In this document: piece by piece, positions 40,296 through 49,913 of the stretch
Layout of the letters: each line of letters opens with the position of its first letter
How positions within the stretch are numbered: the stretch's first letter is position 1
Position numbers and translations under genes: made by a program
Notes under the pieces: generated by a model
Database searches by the model: none
What the model was told of the DNA's origin: nothing
Seen by the model: only the letters and a program-made list of their open reading frames with translations
Source of the DNA: Mesorhizobium koreense
Lineage (GTDB): Bacteria > Pseudomonadota > Alphaproteobacteria > Rhizobiales > Rhizobiaceae
Assembly: GCF_031656215.1 (NCBI RefSeq)
Contig: NZ_CP134228.1
Span: forward strand, 2,499,001 to 2,563,000
Direction of reading: 5' to 3'
Length of the DNA: 64,000 bases

Positions 40296-40991
40296 TCAGG
40301 CGCGGGCCGGACTTCGCGCAGCGTCGATGAGGCGGCCTGCAAGCCCAACCGTCAGTTCATTGAAATGCGAGACCACCTTCGACGGCTCGAGATCCCCCAC
40401 CGGCCGGTCGGAATAGCCGAAATCGACCGCGATGACAGGGATGCCGGCAGCCTTCGCTGTGTCGATGTCCGTTCGCGAATCGCCCACCATCAAGGCGCGC
40501 TCGACGTCTCCGCCCGCTGCCTCGATGGTGCCGAACAGGTGCCGCGGGTCGGGTTTGCGGTAGGGGAAGGTGTCCTGGCCGCATATCGCCGCAAACCGAT
40601 CGGTCAGGCCGAGCGCCTCGATCAGCAGCTTCGAATGCCGTTCCATCTTATTGGTGCAGATTGCCAGCCGGTAGCCGGCGGTGGAGAGCCGGTCCAACGC
40701 GTCGACGACGCCGGGGTAGGGGGCCGATTTGCCTGGGATACCGCCGAGATAGTCCTCGATGAACATTCCATAGAGCCGGTCGAGTTGACCGTCGACCAGT
40801 GGTTTGCCGTGAGCTTCGAAGGCTCGCTCGATCATGACGCGCCCGCCGAAACCGACGAAACGCCGCAGTTCGGAGGGATCCGTCCGCTTCAGGCCGACCG
40901 TATCCAGGCAGCGATTCAGGCTGTCCAGAAGGTCGGGTGCCGTGTCGATCAGTGTGCCGTCGAGGTCGAATACGACGATAGGTTCAGCCAT
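40296..40991 (-). CDS. gph: Phosphoglycolate phosphatase (HAD family)
   Basis: 231 residues. Dephosphorylates 2-phosphoglycolate from oxygenation or DNA 3'-end repair. Seen: HAD motif [15 protein letters not shown], motif II in AICTNKM, the KPDPRHLF motif III lysine, and motif [18 protein letters not shown]. The open frame extends to 41852 on the other side of rpiA, but only the part starting at ATG 40991 ([12 protein letters not shown]) matches the family. It diverges from rpiA. Confidence 0.9.
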   Translation of the reverse strand: MAEPIVVFDLDGTLIDTAPDLLDSLNRCLDTVGLKRTDPSELRRFVGFGGRVMIERAFEAHGKPLVDGQLDRLYGMFIEDYLGGIPGKSAPYPGVVDALDRLSTAGYRLAICTNKMERHSKLLIEALGLTDRFAAICGQDTFPYRKPDPRHLFGTIEAAGGDVERALMVGDSRTDIDTAKAAGIPVIAVDFGYSDRPVGDLEPSKVVSHFNELTVGLAGRLIDAARSPARA

Positions 40992-41133
40992 CGGATTTCC
41001 ATCCTTGCGCGAGACGCGGGCGGGCATAACGCGCCCGGGCGACGAGAGCAAGCAACCGCCCGGTGCGTCACGACAAACCTTTGACGGATCGAATAAAAAT
41101 GATAGGTCCGAAGCTGGATCGGGGTTTCTGCTG

Positions 41134-41832
41134 ATGGACGCGAAAGCGGCGAAGACCGAAGCGGCGCGGGCCGCACTGGACCATGTCGAGACGGGCATGC
41201 GGCTCGGCATCGGCTCCGGGTCGACCGCGGAGGAATTCGTGCGCCTGCTGGCCGGCCGCGTCGCAGAAGGGCTCCGTATCATCGGCGTGCCGACCTCCGA
41301 GCGAACAGCGGCGCTCTGCCGTGAGACCGGCGTGCCGCTTTCCGACCTCGACGAGACGCCGCATCTCGACCTCGCCATAGACGGCGCCGACGAGATCGAT
41401 CCTCGCCTTTCGCTGATCAAGGGCGGTGGCGGGGCGCTGCTGCGTGAGAAGATCGTCGCCGCGGCGGCGGACCGGATGATCGTGATCGCCGACGATTCGA
41501 AACTCGTCGACACGCTCGGCCGGTTCCCTCTTCCGGTGGAGGTAAACCGCTTCGGCCTCTTTGCGACCCGGCTGGCGATCGAAGAAGCCGCCGGGAAGCT
41601 CGGCCTCGCCGGACCGCTGACATTGAGGATGACGAACGGTGAGCCTTTTGTTACAGACGGCGGGCATTTCATCGTTGACGCATCTTTTGGCCGCATTCCG
41701 GATACAAGAGCGCTGTCGAACGCTCTCTTCGCCATTCCAGGCGTCGTGGAGCATGGTTTGTTTTTGGGGATGGCGGATACCGCGATCGTCGCGGGGGCCG
41801 AGGGGGTCAGAACCCTCCATGCCATCCAGTGA
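41134..41832 (+). CDS. rpiA: RpiA, ribose-5-phosphate isomerase A
   Basis: 232 residues. Interconverts ribose-5-phosphate and ribulose-5-phosphate in the pentose phosphate pathway. Seen: [48 protein letters not shown] (catalytic acid and lysine), and the [12 protein letters not shown] segment. ATG 41134 ([15 protein letters not shown]) matches RpiA starts; the frame is open upstream inside the gph promoter. The DUF2059 gene follows after 22 bases. Confidence 0.95.
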   Translation: MDAKAAKTEAARAALDHVETGMRLGIGSGSTAEEFVRLLAGRVAEGLRIIGVPTSERTAALCRETGVPLSDLDETPHLDLAIDGADEIDPRLSLIKGGGGALLREKIVAAAADRMIVIADDSKLVDTLGRFPLPVEVNRFGLFATRLAIEEAAGKLGLAGPLTLRMTNGEPFVTDGGHFIVDASFGRIPDTRALSNALFAIPGVVEHGLFLGMADTAIVAGAEGVRTLHAIQ

Positions 41833-41854
41833 TCAATCGGGAGTTCCAGCACAC

Positions 41855-42439
41855 ATGATTTCTACGGGTAAGTTTCGCAACATGCTTGCCGCTGCGGGGG
41901 CGGCTGTCCTTCTGGCGGTCAGCGCGGTGCCGTCCCATGCGGACGACATATCCGAGACGCATTTGCAGGCCGCGCGGGACGCTCTTTCCGCCATCCACGC
42001 TACGGATGCGTTTGATCGGATATTGCCGGCGGCCGCCCAGGCGCTCAAGGGTCAGCTTATCCAGAAGGACCCCAATTTCCAGGAAGACATCATCAGCATT
42101 GTCGACAAGCAGACGCTCGCGCTCGCGCAGCGCCGCGCCGATCTGGAAACCGAATCGGCGACCGACTATGCGAAGGCCTTCACCGAGGACGAGTTGAAGG
42201 CAATCGCCACGTTTTATAACTCCCCCGCCGGCAAGACGCTTCTGGAAAAGGGTCCTCAGGTGACGGCCGAGATTGGGCGCGCCGCAGTAATCTGGCAGCG
42301 CGGCATTGCCCGCGATCTGGCGGAGGCGGTGGCAAAGGAAATGGCTGCCAAGCATCCCATCAAGGAGGCAGCGCCGGCGCCCGCTGCGGCCAATGGCGGC
42401 ACCGACCAGCCGAAGCAAGACGATTCGAATAAGCAGTAG
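41855..42439 (+). CDS. DUF2059 family exported protein
   Basis: 194 residues. Seen: signal peptide (about residues 1-29, ending SHADD), then a helical DUF2059 core with AKAFTEDELKAIATFYNSPAGKTLLEKGP, which is the family signature, and an Ala/Pro/Gln-rich tail. The function is unknown. It starts 22 bases after rpiA, so both are likely co-transcribed, and the terminator at 42469 ends the unit. Confidence 0.85.
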   Translation: MISTGKFRNMLAAAGAAVLLAVSAVPSHADDISETHLQAARDALSAIHATDAFDRILPAAAQALKGQLIQKDPNFQEDIISIVDKQTLALAQRRADLETESATDYAKAFTEDELKAIATFYNSPAGKTLLEKGPQVTAEIGRAAVIWQRGIARDLAEAVAKEMAAKHPIKEAAPAPAAANGGTDQPKQDDSNKQ

Positions 42440-42468
42440 ATTAAGGGAATCCGCTTCCCTTTCTCCGG

Positions 42469-42498
42469 AGCCCGGCGCTAGCGCCGGGCTTTTCTTTT
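42469..42498 (+). terminator. Rho-independent terminator after DUF2059
   Basis: A perfect 10-base inverted repeat, AGCCCGGCGC with GCGCCGGGCT, with a two-base TA centre, followed by TTTCTTTT. It ends the rpiA-DUF2059 unit before glutathione reductase. Confidence 0.85.
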
Positions 42499-42552
42499 CG
42501 ACTTTACCCTCTTAGACCGTGGCGTTGTTATTCCGGTAGATAGGCAAAGCCG

Positions 42553-43944
42553 ATGGCAAAATACGACTACGATCTCTTCGTCATCGGAGGCGGCTCGGGC
42601 GGGGTGAGGGCCGGCCGTCTCTCCGCCTCGCTCGGAAAGCGCGTCGGCATCGCGGAGGAATACCGCTTCGGCGGCACCTGCGTCATTCGCGGCTGCGTGC
42701 CGAAGAAGCTCTTCGTCTATGCCTCGCAATTCTCCGAACATTTCGAGGATGCCGCCGGCTATGGCTGGACGGTGCCGGAGCCGCGTTTCGACTGGCCGAC
42801 CCTGATCGCCAACAAGGATCGCGAGATCGCGCGGCTCGAAGGGCTCTACCGCCATGGGCTGGACAAGGCGGGCGCGGATATTTTCGACACGAGGGCCGAA
42901 CTGGTTGACCGGCATACCATCCGGCTGCTCTCGCAGGACCGGACGGTGACGGCGGAGCGCATCCTGTTGGCGAATGGCGGCCACCCGAACCCGCACGCCT
43001 CGCTTCCGGGCCACGAACTCTGCATCAGTTCCAACGAAGCTTTCCATCTGGCCGAACTGCCCAAGGCGATCGCGATCGCTGGCGGCGGCTATATCGCCGT
43101 CGAATTCGCCAACATCTTCCATGGGCTCGGCGTCGAGACGACCCTGGTCTATCGCGGCAAGGAAATCCTCAACCGCTTCGACGACGACCTTCGCCACCGC
43201 CTGCACGAGATGATGGAAAAGAAAGGTATCCGAATCCTTTGCCAGAGCATTTTCGAGCGCGTCCACCGTGCGCCCGACGGAAGGCTGCATGCGAAATTGT
43301 CGGACGGCGGCACGCTGGTGGTCGACCAGGTCATGCTGGCGCTCGGCCGTGTGCCGAACACCGAAGGCCTCGGGCTGGAGGCCGCTGGCGTCGAGACGGG
43401 GAAGACCGGCGAGATCGTCGTCGACGAATATTCGCGTACCAACGTGGACAATATCTGGGCGATCGGGGATGTCACCAACCGGGTGCCGCTTACGCCGGTC
43501 GCAATCCATGAGGCGATGTGCTTCGTGGAGACGGTGTTCAAAGGCAACCCCACCAGTCCGGATTTCGATACGATCGCGACGGCGGTGTTCTCGCAGCCGG
43601 AGATCGGGACGGTCGGCCTGACCGAGGAGGTCGCGGCAAAGAAATTCGACGAGTTGGAGATCTACAGCGCTTCCTTCCGGCCGATGCGGCATACGCTCGC
43701 CGGACGCGACGAGAAGATGCTGATGAAGCTGGTCGTGGACGCCAAGAGCCGCAAGGTGCTCGGCGCCCATATTCTCGGGCCGGATGCCGGCGAGACGGCG
43801 CAGCTTCTCGCCATCCCCATCAAGGCCGGTCTCACCAAGGACGATTTCGACCGCACGATGGCGGTCCACCCGACGATGGCGGAGGAACTCGTGACCATGT
43901 ACGCGCCGACCTTTCGGGTGAAGGATGGCGAGCGCGTCGATTGA
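42553..43944 (+). CDS. gor: Glutathione-disulfide reductase
   Basis: 463 residues. Flavoenzyme that reduces GSSG with NADPH. Seen: FAD motif VIGGGSGGVRAGR, the redox disulfide GGTCVIRGCVPKK (Cys43, Cys48), the NADP-binding GGGYIAVEFANIFHGLG with the partner residues for NADPH in YRGKEILNRF, and the C-terminal catalytic HPTMAEELV. GR rather than thioredoxin reductase or lipoamide dehydrogenase by these features. ATG 42553 is preceded by a weak ribosome site. Confidence 0.93.
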   Translation: MAKYDYDLFVIGGGSGGVRAGRLSASLGKRVGIAEEYRFGGTCVIRGCVPKKLFVYASQFSEHFEDAAGYGWTVPEPRFDWPTLIANKDREIARLEGLYRHGLDKAGADIFDTRAELVDRHTIRLLSQDRTVTAERILLANGGHPNPHASLPGHELCISSNEAFHLAELPKAIAIAGGGYIAVEFANIFHGLGVETTLVYRGKEILNRFDDDLRHRLHEMMEKKGIRILCQSIFERVHRAPDGRLHAKLSDGGTLVVDQVMLALGRVPNTEGLGLEAAGVETGKTGEIVVDEYSRTNVDNIWAIGDVTNRVPLTPVAIHEAMCFVETVFKGNPTSPDFDTIATAVFSQPEIGTVGLTEEVAAKKFDELEIYSASFRPMRHTLAGRDEKMLMKLVVDAKSRKVLGAHILGPDAGETAQLLAIPIKAGLTKDDFDRTMAVHPTMAEELVTMYAPTFRVKDGERVD

Positions 43945-43965
43945 ACGCCGCCGGACGGCGCAAGC

Positions 43966-45330
43966 TCACAGCATCGTGCCGCGCAGGATGACAAGGGCCA
44001 CCGAAAAATAGATCACCAGCCCGGAAACATCGACGAGCGTTGCGACGAAAGGAGCCGATGCGCTTGCCGGATCGAAGCGCAGCGCCTTCAACAGGAAGGG
44101 TAGCATCGAACCTGCCAGCGTGCCGAAGGTGACGATGCCGACGAGAGCGATCCCGACGGTCAGCGCGATCAGCGGCCAATGCTGGCCATAGTCGTAAAGG
44201 CCGAGATATTGCCATGCGACGATACGGCAAATCGCAACAAAGCCAAGCATGGCGCCGAGAACCAGCCCGGTCGGCATTTCGCGCAGGGCGATTCGCCACC
44301 AATCGGAAAGGCCGACCTCCCTCAAGGCGATGGCGCGGATGATCAGCGACGTCGCCTGTGAGCCGGAGTTGCCACCGGAGCTCATGATAAGCGGGATGAA
44401 AAGCGTCAGCACGATCGCCTTTTCGAGTTCCGCCTGGTAGCCCTGCATGGCCGTCGCCGTCAGCATCTCGCTCAGGAACAGCACAAGCAGCCAGCCGCCG
44501 CGCTTGCGGATCATCTCGAAGAAGCCGATCTTCATGTAGGGCTCGTCGAGGGCCGCCACGCCGCCGAATTTCTGGACGTCCTCGGTCGTCTCTTCGAGGA
44601 TGGCATCAATGATGTCGTCCACGGTGACGATGCCGATCACGTGCCCGTTTTCCACTACCGGCACCGCCAGCAGATCGTATTTGGAGATCAACTGCGCCAC
44701 CTTCTCGCGGTCGGCGAGCGGGCTGACGGCGATGGGTCTCGTTCTCCGGGCGATATCCACGATGCGGCTGGAAGGGTCGCTCACCACCAGGCGGCGAAGC
44801 CCGATCGAACGCACCAGCTTGCCGCTCTTCGGATCGGTGACGTAGATTGCGTAGACCGTCTCGCGCGTCCGTTCCACCTTGCGGATGTGGTCGAGCGTGC
44901 GGCTCACGGTCCAGTTGGAGGGTACGCTGACGAACTCCGTCGTCATGATCGCGCCGGCGCTGTCTTCCGGGTAGCCCAGGATGCGGATCACGGCTCGTCT
45001 GGCGTCCGCGTCTACGGCTTCGAGCAGCGCATCGCGGGAAACGGCATCGAGTTCGCGGAAGACGTCGGCGGAACGGTCGGCCGACATCGCCGACAGGATG
45101 GCGGCGGCCTGCGGGTGAGGGAGGGTGCGGATCAACGCGTCCGGCGCGTCAAGGCCGGGCTGGTCGAACACCTCCACGGCGCGCTCGAACGGGAGCGACG
45201 CGATAATCTGTGCCGCTTCCTCGCGCGTGTCGGCGTTCAGCGCGTCGACCAGGTCGGCGACATGCTGCTTTGCTGACGTTTCGGCGATATCCAGCCGGAC
45301 TTCGCCGGCAATGACCGGGATTTCATTCAT
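43966..45330 (-). CDS. mgtE: MgtE family magnesium transporter
   Basis: 454 residues. Mg2+ channel with a cytoplasmic sensor. Seen: N-terminal MgtE_N helical repeats (AAQIIASLPFERAVEVF, ILSAMSADRSADVFREL), two CBS domains (VLEHIRK-like start, then the RIVDIARRTRPIAVSPLADREKV part), and five transmembrane helices with the SGGNSGSQATSLIIRA motif in the pore. ATG 45330 has GGAG upstream; a GTG at 45342 is also in frame. It diverges from the GGCT-like gene. Confidence 0.93.
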   Translation of the reverse strand: MNEIPVIAGEVRLDIAETSAKQHVADLVDALNADTREEAAQIIASLPFERAVEVFDQPGLDAPDALIRTLPHPQAAAILSAMSADRSADVFRELDAVSRDALLEAVDADARRAVIRILGYPEDSAGAIMTTEFVSVPSNWTVSRTLDHIRKVERTRETVYAIYVTDPKSGKLVRSIGLRRLVVSDPSSRIVDIARRTRPIAVSPLADREKVAQLISKYDLLAVPVVENGHVIGIVTVDDIIDAILEETTEDVQKFGGVAALDEPYMKIGFFEMIRKRGGWLLVLFLSEMLTATAMQGYQAELEKAIVLTLFIPLIMSSGGNSGSQATSLIIRAIALREVGLSDWWRIALREMPTGLVLGAMLGFVAICRIVAWQYLGLYDYGQHWPLIALTVGIALVGIVTFGTLAGSMLPFLLKALRFDPASASAPFVATLVDVSGLVIYFSVALVILRGTML

Positions 45331-45565
45331 GGCTCGCTCCACTGCCGTCCGGGCGGTGCGCGAGCCGATAGACGGATCAGGCGCCTGCCGCAGACGGCGA
45401 TTGCGTTCGACTGTGACTGTCGCCAGGCATGGCGGCGTGATCCTTTCGTTGTGCCCTTCCCACAGGTGGGAAAATCGAGCAAAGCGTAGATATACCCGTT
45501 CCCATGCGAGTCAATCGGGAATGTGGCGGAAACGTAGCTTTTGGTCTATCAGTCTCGGAACAGTG

Positions 45566-46210
45566 ATGGAAAAGCAATTTGCCGGCGCGGCGGGAACTGA
45601 TCCTGGATGTACGCATGTCGCCTATTTCGGCTACGGCTCACTGGTCAATCGTGCGACGCTCAGGACGGATATTGTCGCCATTGCCCCCGCGCGGCTCGTC
45701 GGCTGGCGGCGTATCTGGCGGCCACGACCCGATATGCCCGGATTTCCCGCTGCCCTGTTGACGGTGCGACGCGAGCCGGGCAGCGTTTGCGACGGCGTCC
45801 TGATCGTCGATCGCGCCGAGAATCTGGCCGCTGTGGACGAACGGGAAGCGCGCTATCGCAGGGTCCGGCTGGAATCGCGGGAAGTTGAGATTTCTCCGAC
45901 ACTTGAAGGTGGCGCTTCGGCCTATGTCCCGGCCTATGTCTATGAGGCCGATCCCGAGCTTCCGCCGCATCGCGATCCACCGCTGATCCTGCAATCCTAT
46001 CTCGATGCCGTCATGCAGGGCTTTCTGCATATGCATGGGGAGGAGGGCCTGCGTCGCTTTCTCACCGAGACGACAGGCTTCACGGAAATACCGATCCGGC
46101 CCGACCGCGAGAAGCCGGCCTATCCGCGCGCCGTCACACTCTCGAATACCGAGCGGGCTCTCTTCGACGCACTTTATGGCGAACACGGACTGCGCTTGGC
46201 CGCCGGCTGA
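45566..46210 (+). CDS. Gamma-glutamylcyclotransferase-like protein
   Basis: 214 residues. Seen: the GGCT-fold signature VAYFGYGSLVNRATL (substrate-binding YGS), a central beta region, and a C-terminal helix with LSNTERALFDALYGEHGL. Such proteins act on gamma-glutamyl peptides or related amines; the substrate here is not known. The ATG at 45566 was picked; the frame runs on upstream inside the mgtE region. Confidence 0.75.
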   Translation: MEKQFAGAAGTDPGCTHVAYFGYGSLVNRATLRTDIVAIAPARLVGWRRIWRPRPDMPGFPAALLTVRREPGSVCDGVLIVDRAENLAAVDEREARYRRVRLESREVEISPTLEGGASAYVPAYVYEADPELPPHRDPPLILQSYLDAVMQGFLHMHGEEGLRRFLTETTGFTEIPIRPDREKPAYPRAVTLSNTERALFDALYGEHGLRLAAG

Positions 46211-46361
46211 ATGCCGATACGTTTAAGACGCGACACTTGTTCTTCGCCCGCCGGCGGAAAAGGCATAGTATAGGGGCCTGGCATCGTGTAAGAGGCCGTT
46301 TTCCGGCGTAATGACGGAGAAATGGGGCGGCGGAGCCGTCGAGCAAGTAACGGGTGCGAAA

Positions 46362-47756
46362 ATGACAAACATGCGGTCATCGGGGAAATGGTCCCCGAAC
46401 TCCTGGAGGGCGAAGCCCATCCAGCAGGTTCCCTCCTACCCGGACACCGACGCCCTGTTTGCCACCGAAAAGCAGCTTTCCACCTACCCGCCGCTGGTTT
46501 TCGCGGGCGAGGCGCGCAAGCTGAAGCGCGCGCTTGCCAGCGTAGCGAACGGCGAGAGCTTCCTGCTCCAGGGCGGCGATTGCGCGGAAAGCTTCGCCGA
46601 GCACGGCGCCGACAATATACGCGACTTCTTCCGCGTGTTCCTGCAGATGGCTGTGGTGCTCACCTTCGCCGGCTCGCAGCCGGTGGTGAAGGTCGGCCGT
46701 ATAGCCGGTCAATTCGCCAAACCGCGCTCGTCCGACAGCGAGACGAAGGACGGGGCGACGCTGCCATCTTACCGTGGCGACATCATCAACGGCATCGAGT
46801 TCGATGAAAAGTCGCGCGTGCCGGACCCACAGCGCCAGATCATGGCCTATCGGCAATCGGCGGCGACGCTGAACCTCTTGAGGGCGTTCGCGCAGGGCGG
46901 CTATGCCAGCCTCGACAACGTGCATAAATGGATGCTGGGCTTCGTCGCCGACAGCCCGCAGGCAGAGCGCTATCAGGCGCTGGCGGGCCGCATCTCCGAG
47001 ACGATCGAGTTCATGCGCGCGGTCGGCATCACTTCGGAAAGCAACGCCTCGCTGCGCGAGACGGATTTCTACACCAGCCATGAGGCGCTGCTTCTCGGCT
47101 ACGAGGAGGCGATGACCCGCGTCGATTCCACCTCTGGCGACTGGTACGCGACTTCCGGTCACATGATCTGGATCGGCGACCGGACGCGCCAGCCGGACCA
47201 CGCGCATATCGAGTATTGCCGGGGCATCAAGAACCCGCTCGGCCTGAAATGCGGCCCCTCGCTGACGGCTGACGGGTTGCTCCAGCTGATCGACCTGCTC
47301 AACCCGGAAAACGAGCCGGGCCGGCTGACGCTGATCGCGCGCTTCGGCGCCGACAAGGTCACAGAGCACCTGCCGAAGCTGGTGCGGGCGGTCCAGAAGG
47401 AAGGCCGCAAGGTGGTGTGGTCGTGCGACCCGATGCACGGCAATACGATCACGGCGGCCGGCTTCAAGACGCGCCCCTTCGAGCGCATCCTGAAGGAAGT
47501 GCAGACCTTCTTCGACGTGCATCGCGCCGAGGGTTCGCATCCAGGCGGCATCCATGTAGAGATGACAGGCAAGAACGTCACCGAGTGCACCGGTGGGGCC
47601 CGCGCGGTTACGGCGGAGGAACTGCAGGACCGCTATCACACGCATTGCGATCCCAGGCTGAATGCCGACCAGGCGCTTGAGCTCGCTTTCCTGGTGGCCG
47701 AACTCCTAAACAAGAATCGCGTTGGATTACCGCACAAGACTGCGGTCAACGGGTAG
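46362..47756 (+). CDS. Class II 3-deoxy-7-phosphoheptulonate (DAHP) synthase
   Basis: 464 residues. First enzyme of the shikimate pathway, joining PEP and erythrose-4-phosphate. Seen: N-terminal [67 protein letters not shown] and [18 protein letters not shown], which mark the plant-type class II family. In these bacteria this type is usual. ATG 46362 is used; an in-frame ATG at 46371 is possible. A terminator follows. Confidence 0.94.
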   Translation: MTNMRSSGKWSPNSWRAKPIQQVPSYPDTDALFATEKQLSTYPPLVFAGEARKLKRALASVANGESFLLQGGDCAESFAEHGADNIRDFFRVFLQMAVVLTFAGSQPVVKVGRIAGQFAKPRSSDSETKDGATLPSYRGDIINGIEFDEKSRVPDPQRQIMAYRQSAATLNLLRAFAQGGYASLDNVHKWMLGFVADSPQAERYQALAGRISETIEFMRAVGITSESNASLRETDFYTSHEALLLGYEEAMTRVDSTSGDWYATSGHMIWIGDRTRQPDHAHIEYCRGIKNPLGLKCGPSLTADGLLQLIDLLNPENEPGRLTLIARFGADKVTEHLPKLVRAVQKEGRKVVWSCDPMHGNTITAAGFKTRPFERILKEVQTFFDVHRAEGSHPGGIHVEMTGKNVTECTGGARAVTAEELQDRYHTHCDPRLNADQALELAFLVAELLNKNRVGLPHKTAVNG

Positions 47757-47777
47757 AACGACCGGATCGACTGAATG

Positions 47778-47806
47778 AGGGCGCCGCATCGACGGCGCCC
47801 TTTTTG
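47778..47806 (+). terminator. Rho-independent terminator after DAHP synthase
   Basis: A 9-base stem (AGGGCGCCG with CGGCGCCCT), 6-base loop, then a five-T run. It is 21 bases after the stop codon. Confidence 0.88.
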
Positions 47807-47905
47807 TTTGGTCTTTGTCGCATTTGCCTGATTCCAACGTTCAGCAATTTGCGATGGTCTTGTCGCACTTTAGGAGCGTAGCCTTGTCAAAAAGGGGAGG
47901 AACCG

Positions 47906-48313
47906 TTGAGCGACAATGAAAGGCATACGGGAAGCTGCCTGTGCGGCGCGGTACGGTTCACGACACGCGGACCTTTGCGCGGCGTGATCTACTGCCATTG
48001 CTCGCAATGCCGCAAGCAGACGGGGCACCACTATGCCGCGACGAACGTGCCGGACGGGAACATCGTCATCGAGGGAGCTGAAAGCGTAAGCTGGTATCGG
48101 TCCTCGCCGGAGGCGCAACGCGGTTTTTGTCGAATCTGCGGCTCCACGCTTTTCTGGAAACGTGACGGATCGGACTACGTGTCGGTCCTTGCCGGCTCCT
48201 TCAATCAGCCTTCCGGGCTGGAAGGTGTCTCCCATATCTTCGTGGCCGACAAGGGCGATTACTACACGATCACGGACGAGCTTCCGCAGCACGACCAATC
48301 GATACCGTCATAA
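47906..48313 (+). CDS. GFA (glutathione-dependent formaldehyde-activating)-like protein
   Basis: 135 residues, zinc-binding Gfa/CENP-V fold. Seen: GSCLCGAVRF, CHCSQCRKQTG with the Cys cluster, and GFCRICGSTLFW; these cysteines hold zinc. The family includes Gfa proteins that help glutathione-formaldehyde adducts form, but most members are uncharacterised. The start is a TTG with a GGGGAGG ribosome site 5 bases upstream. Confidence 0.82.
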   Translation: MSDNERHTGSCLCGAVRFTTRGPLRGVIYCHCSQCRKQTGHHYAATNVPDGNIVIEGAESVSWYRSSPEAQRGFCRICGSTLFWKRDGSDYVSVLAGSFNQPSGLEGVSHIFVADKGDYYTITDELPQHDQSIPS

Positions 48314-48315
48314 AC

Positions 48316-48735
48316 TCACTGCCGCTCATCGTTCCGACGGACATGCCGACGGCTGCCATGATTTCCGTCGCGGTAGGATGTAGGGCTGACCGAACTGCGG
48401 GTGACCGTGCGACGTGAGCTATCATCTCGTCCGTCCCGCCGGCTTCGGTCACGAGTGCGATACACGGTACTGTCCCGATCACCGCCGCGCCTATAGTGGG
48501 AACGATGACTGTAATGTCCGGAGCGATAATACCGATCGTAGTGCCGCCGATAAGGGCGACGGTAGCTGGTGTAATATCCACCATAGACCGCACCGCCGTA
48601 ATATCCCGGGCCGTAATAAGGACCGTAGTCGGAATAGGTGTAAGAGCCATAGTAGGGGCCACCATCCACGCATCCCGCAAGGGAGAAGCCGAGTATCGCC
48701 GCAGCCACCGCCAGCACCAATCTTTTTGCCGACAT
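48316..48735 (-). CDS. Tyr/Gly-rich lipoprotein, unknown function
   Basis: 139 residues. Seen: signal peptide with lipobox SLAGC so Cys22 is lipidated, a Tyr/Gly-rich first part (repeats of YG, YY, GGY), and a basic Arg/Ser/His-rich second part (RRPYRRHYDRYYRSG, SRRDGRDDSSRR). Low-complexity proteins of this kind are found in rhizobia, but I cannot name a family. The longer frame 5' of ATG 48735 is not used. Confidence 0.65.
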   Translation of the reverse strand: MSAKRLVLAVAAAILGFSLAGCVDGGPYYGSYTYSDYGPYYGPGYYGGAVYGGYYTSYRRPYRRHYDRYYRSGHYSHRSHYRRGGDRDSTVYRTRDRSRRDGRDDSSRRTVTRSSVSPTSYRDGNHGSRRHVRRNDERQ

Positions 48736-48878
48736 TTCGAATTCCTTTCTCGCTGCTGATATGGAACAGGCAAGAATGATGGCAAGAGAGTGGCATTGCC
48801 GCTCTTTCTGCCTTCGCTCGCTGGCCATTTCCTTTCAGGGCCATGGGCGATAGAGCATCGGAGCATTTGGAGGGAGCC

Positions 48879-49238
48879 ATGCAGCGGCTGATCAAGGCGT
48901 TCAGGAATTCGGCACGGGCGTTCGGCTGGCTCGCACGGTCCGAAACCGCCTTCCAGCAGGAGGTCGTCCTCCTGCTCCTGTCTCTTCCCGTCGGCTGGTT
49001 CCTTGCCGATACCTGGCGAGGCTATGCCTTGCTGGTTGGCTCGCTGGTCGTCCTGATGATCGTCGAGGTTCTGAACACGGCGGTCGAGGCGGCATGCGAT
49101 GCCCTGTCGCGCGAGTTCAACGCCGATATCCAGCTCGCCAAGGACTGCGGCTCGCTGGCCGTGCTGTTAGCCGTGGCTCTTGTCGCGGGCGTGTGGATAC
49201 TGGCAATCGCCGAGCGAGTAGGCGGGTTCCCATTGTAG
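48879..49238 (+). CDS. dgkA: Diacylglycerol kinase
   Basis: 119 residues, small membrane kinase that converts diacylglycerol to phosphatidic acid in phospholipid turnover. Seen: RLIKAFRNSARAFGWL at the N-terminus, an early ETAFQQEV that matches the catalytic glutamate region, VEVLNTAVEAACDALSREF, and three hydrophobic helices. ATG 48879 follows GGAGGGA; the frame opens earlier but without family sequence. It diverges from the lipoprotein gene. Confidence 0.92.
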   Translation: MQRLIKAFRNSARAFGWLARSETAFQQEVVLLLLSLPVGWFLADTWRGYALLVGSLVVLMIVEVLNTAVEAACDALSREFNADIQLAKDCGSLAVLLAVALVAGVWILAIAERVGGFPL

Positions 49239-49249
49239 GGATTTTCCCG

Positions 49250-49804
49250 TCAGTTCGCCGTTCGCTGCTTGCGGCCGCGTTCGAGCCGCTGGATGTCTTT
49301 TGTCAGCTTTTCGATGCGATCGAGGATGGTCACAAGCTGGTCGTTGCGGAGCTGATCCAGCTTTTCATGCAGGGCCATGATCTCGATTTCCGATTTAAGG
49401 TTCACTTCGTAATCATGCGTGGCGTCGAGGCGGTCATGCTCCGCCTGCCGGTTCTGCGACATCATGATGACCGGCGCCTGGATTGCGGCGAGCATCGACA
49501 GGAGCAGGTTAAGGAAGATAAACGGATATGGGTCGAAAGCCTCTTTCGCCAACCAGATATTACTGAGCGCCCAAATAGCCAGGAACACGCAGAAGCTGAC
49601 GATGAAGCTCCAGGAACCGCCAATTCGGGCGATGGCGTCCGCCAATCGATCTCCGACGGAAAGATGCCGCTCATAGGCTTCGTTCGTGTCGCGCGAGACC
49701 GGGCGCCTTTCCATGGTACTCTGAAGGACATTCCGCTCGCCGTGAGTAAGGGCGTCCGGGCCGCGCTTCAACCAGTAAAACGCGAGTTCGGGTATGGTTT
49801 TCAT
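49250..49804 (-). CDS. DUF1003 family membrane protein
   Basis: 184 residues. Seen: DRLADAIARIGGSWSFIVSFCVFLAIWALSN with the first membrane helix, DPYPFIFLNLLLSMLAAIQAPVIMMSQNRQ with the second, the family RQAEHDRLDATHDYEVNLKSE signature, and a C-terminal coiled-coil. DUF1003 proteins are seen in many bacteria, function unknown. ATG 49804 (MKTIPELAFYWLK) is taken as start; the frame runs 48 codons further 5'. Confidence 0.85.
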   Translation of the reverse strand: MKTIPELAFYWLKRGPDALTHGERNVLQSTMERRPVSRDTNEAYERHLSVGDRLADAIARIGGSWSFIVSFCVFLAIWALSNIWLAKEAFDPYPFIFLNLLLSMLAAIQAPVIMMSQNRQAEHDRLDATHDYEVNLKSEIEIMALHEKLDQLRNDQLVTILDRIEKLTKDIQRLERGRKQRTAN

Positions 49805-49913
49805 GATCGCACCTTCCACCGTCTGGCCACGCAACCTCTTGCGCATGTTGCAGAAGTAGAGGCAATTTGCGGAGCCGCAAAGCGGCTGTTTGAAACGGGT
49901 GAAGACGACAGTA

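Noticed and set aside
40992-41852. 5' extension of the gph frame across rpiA
   Set aside because: HAD motif I begins directly after ATG 40991; the extension is antisense to rpiA.
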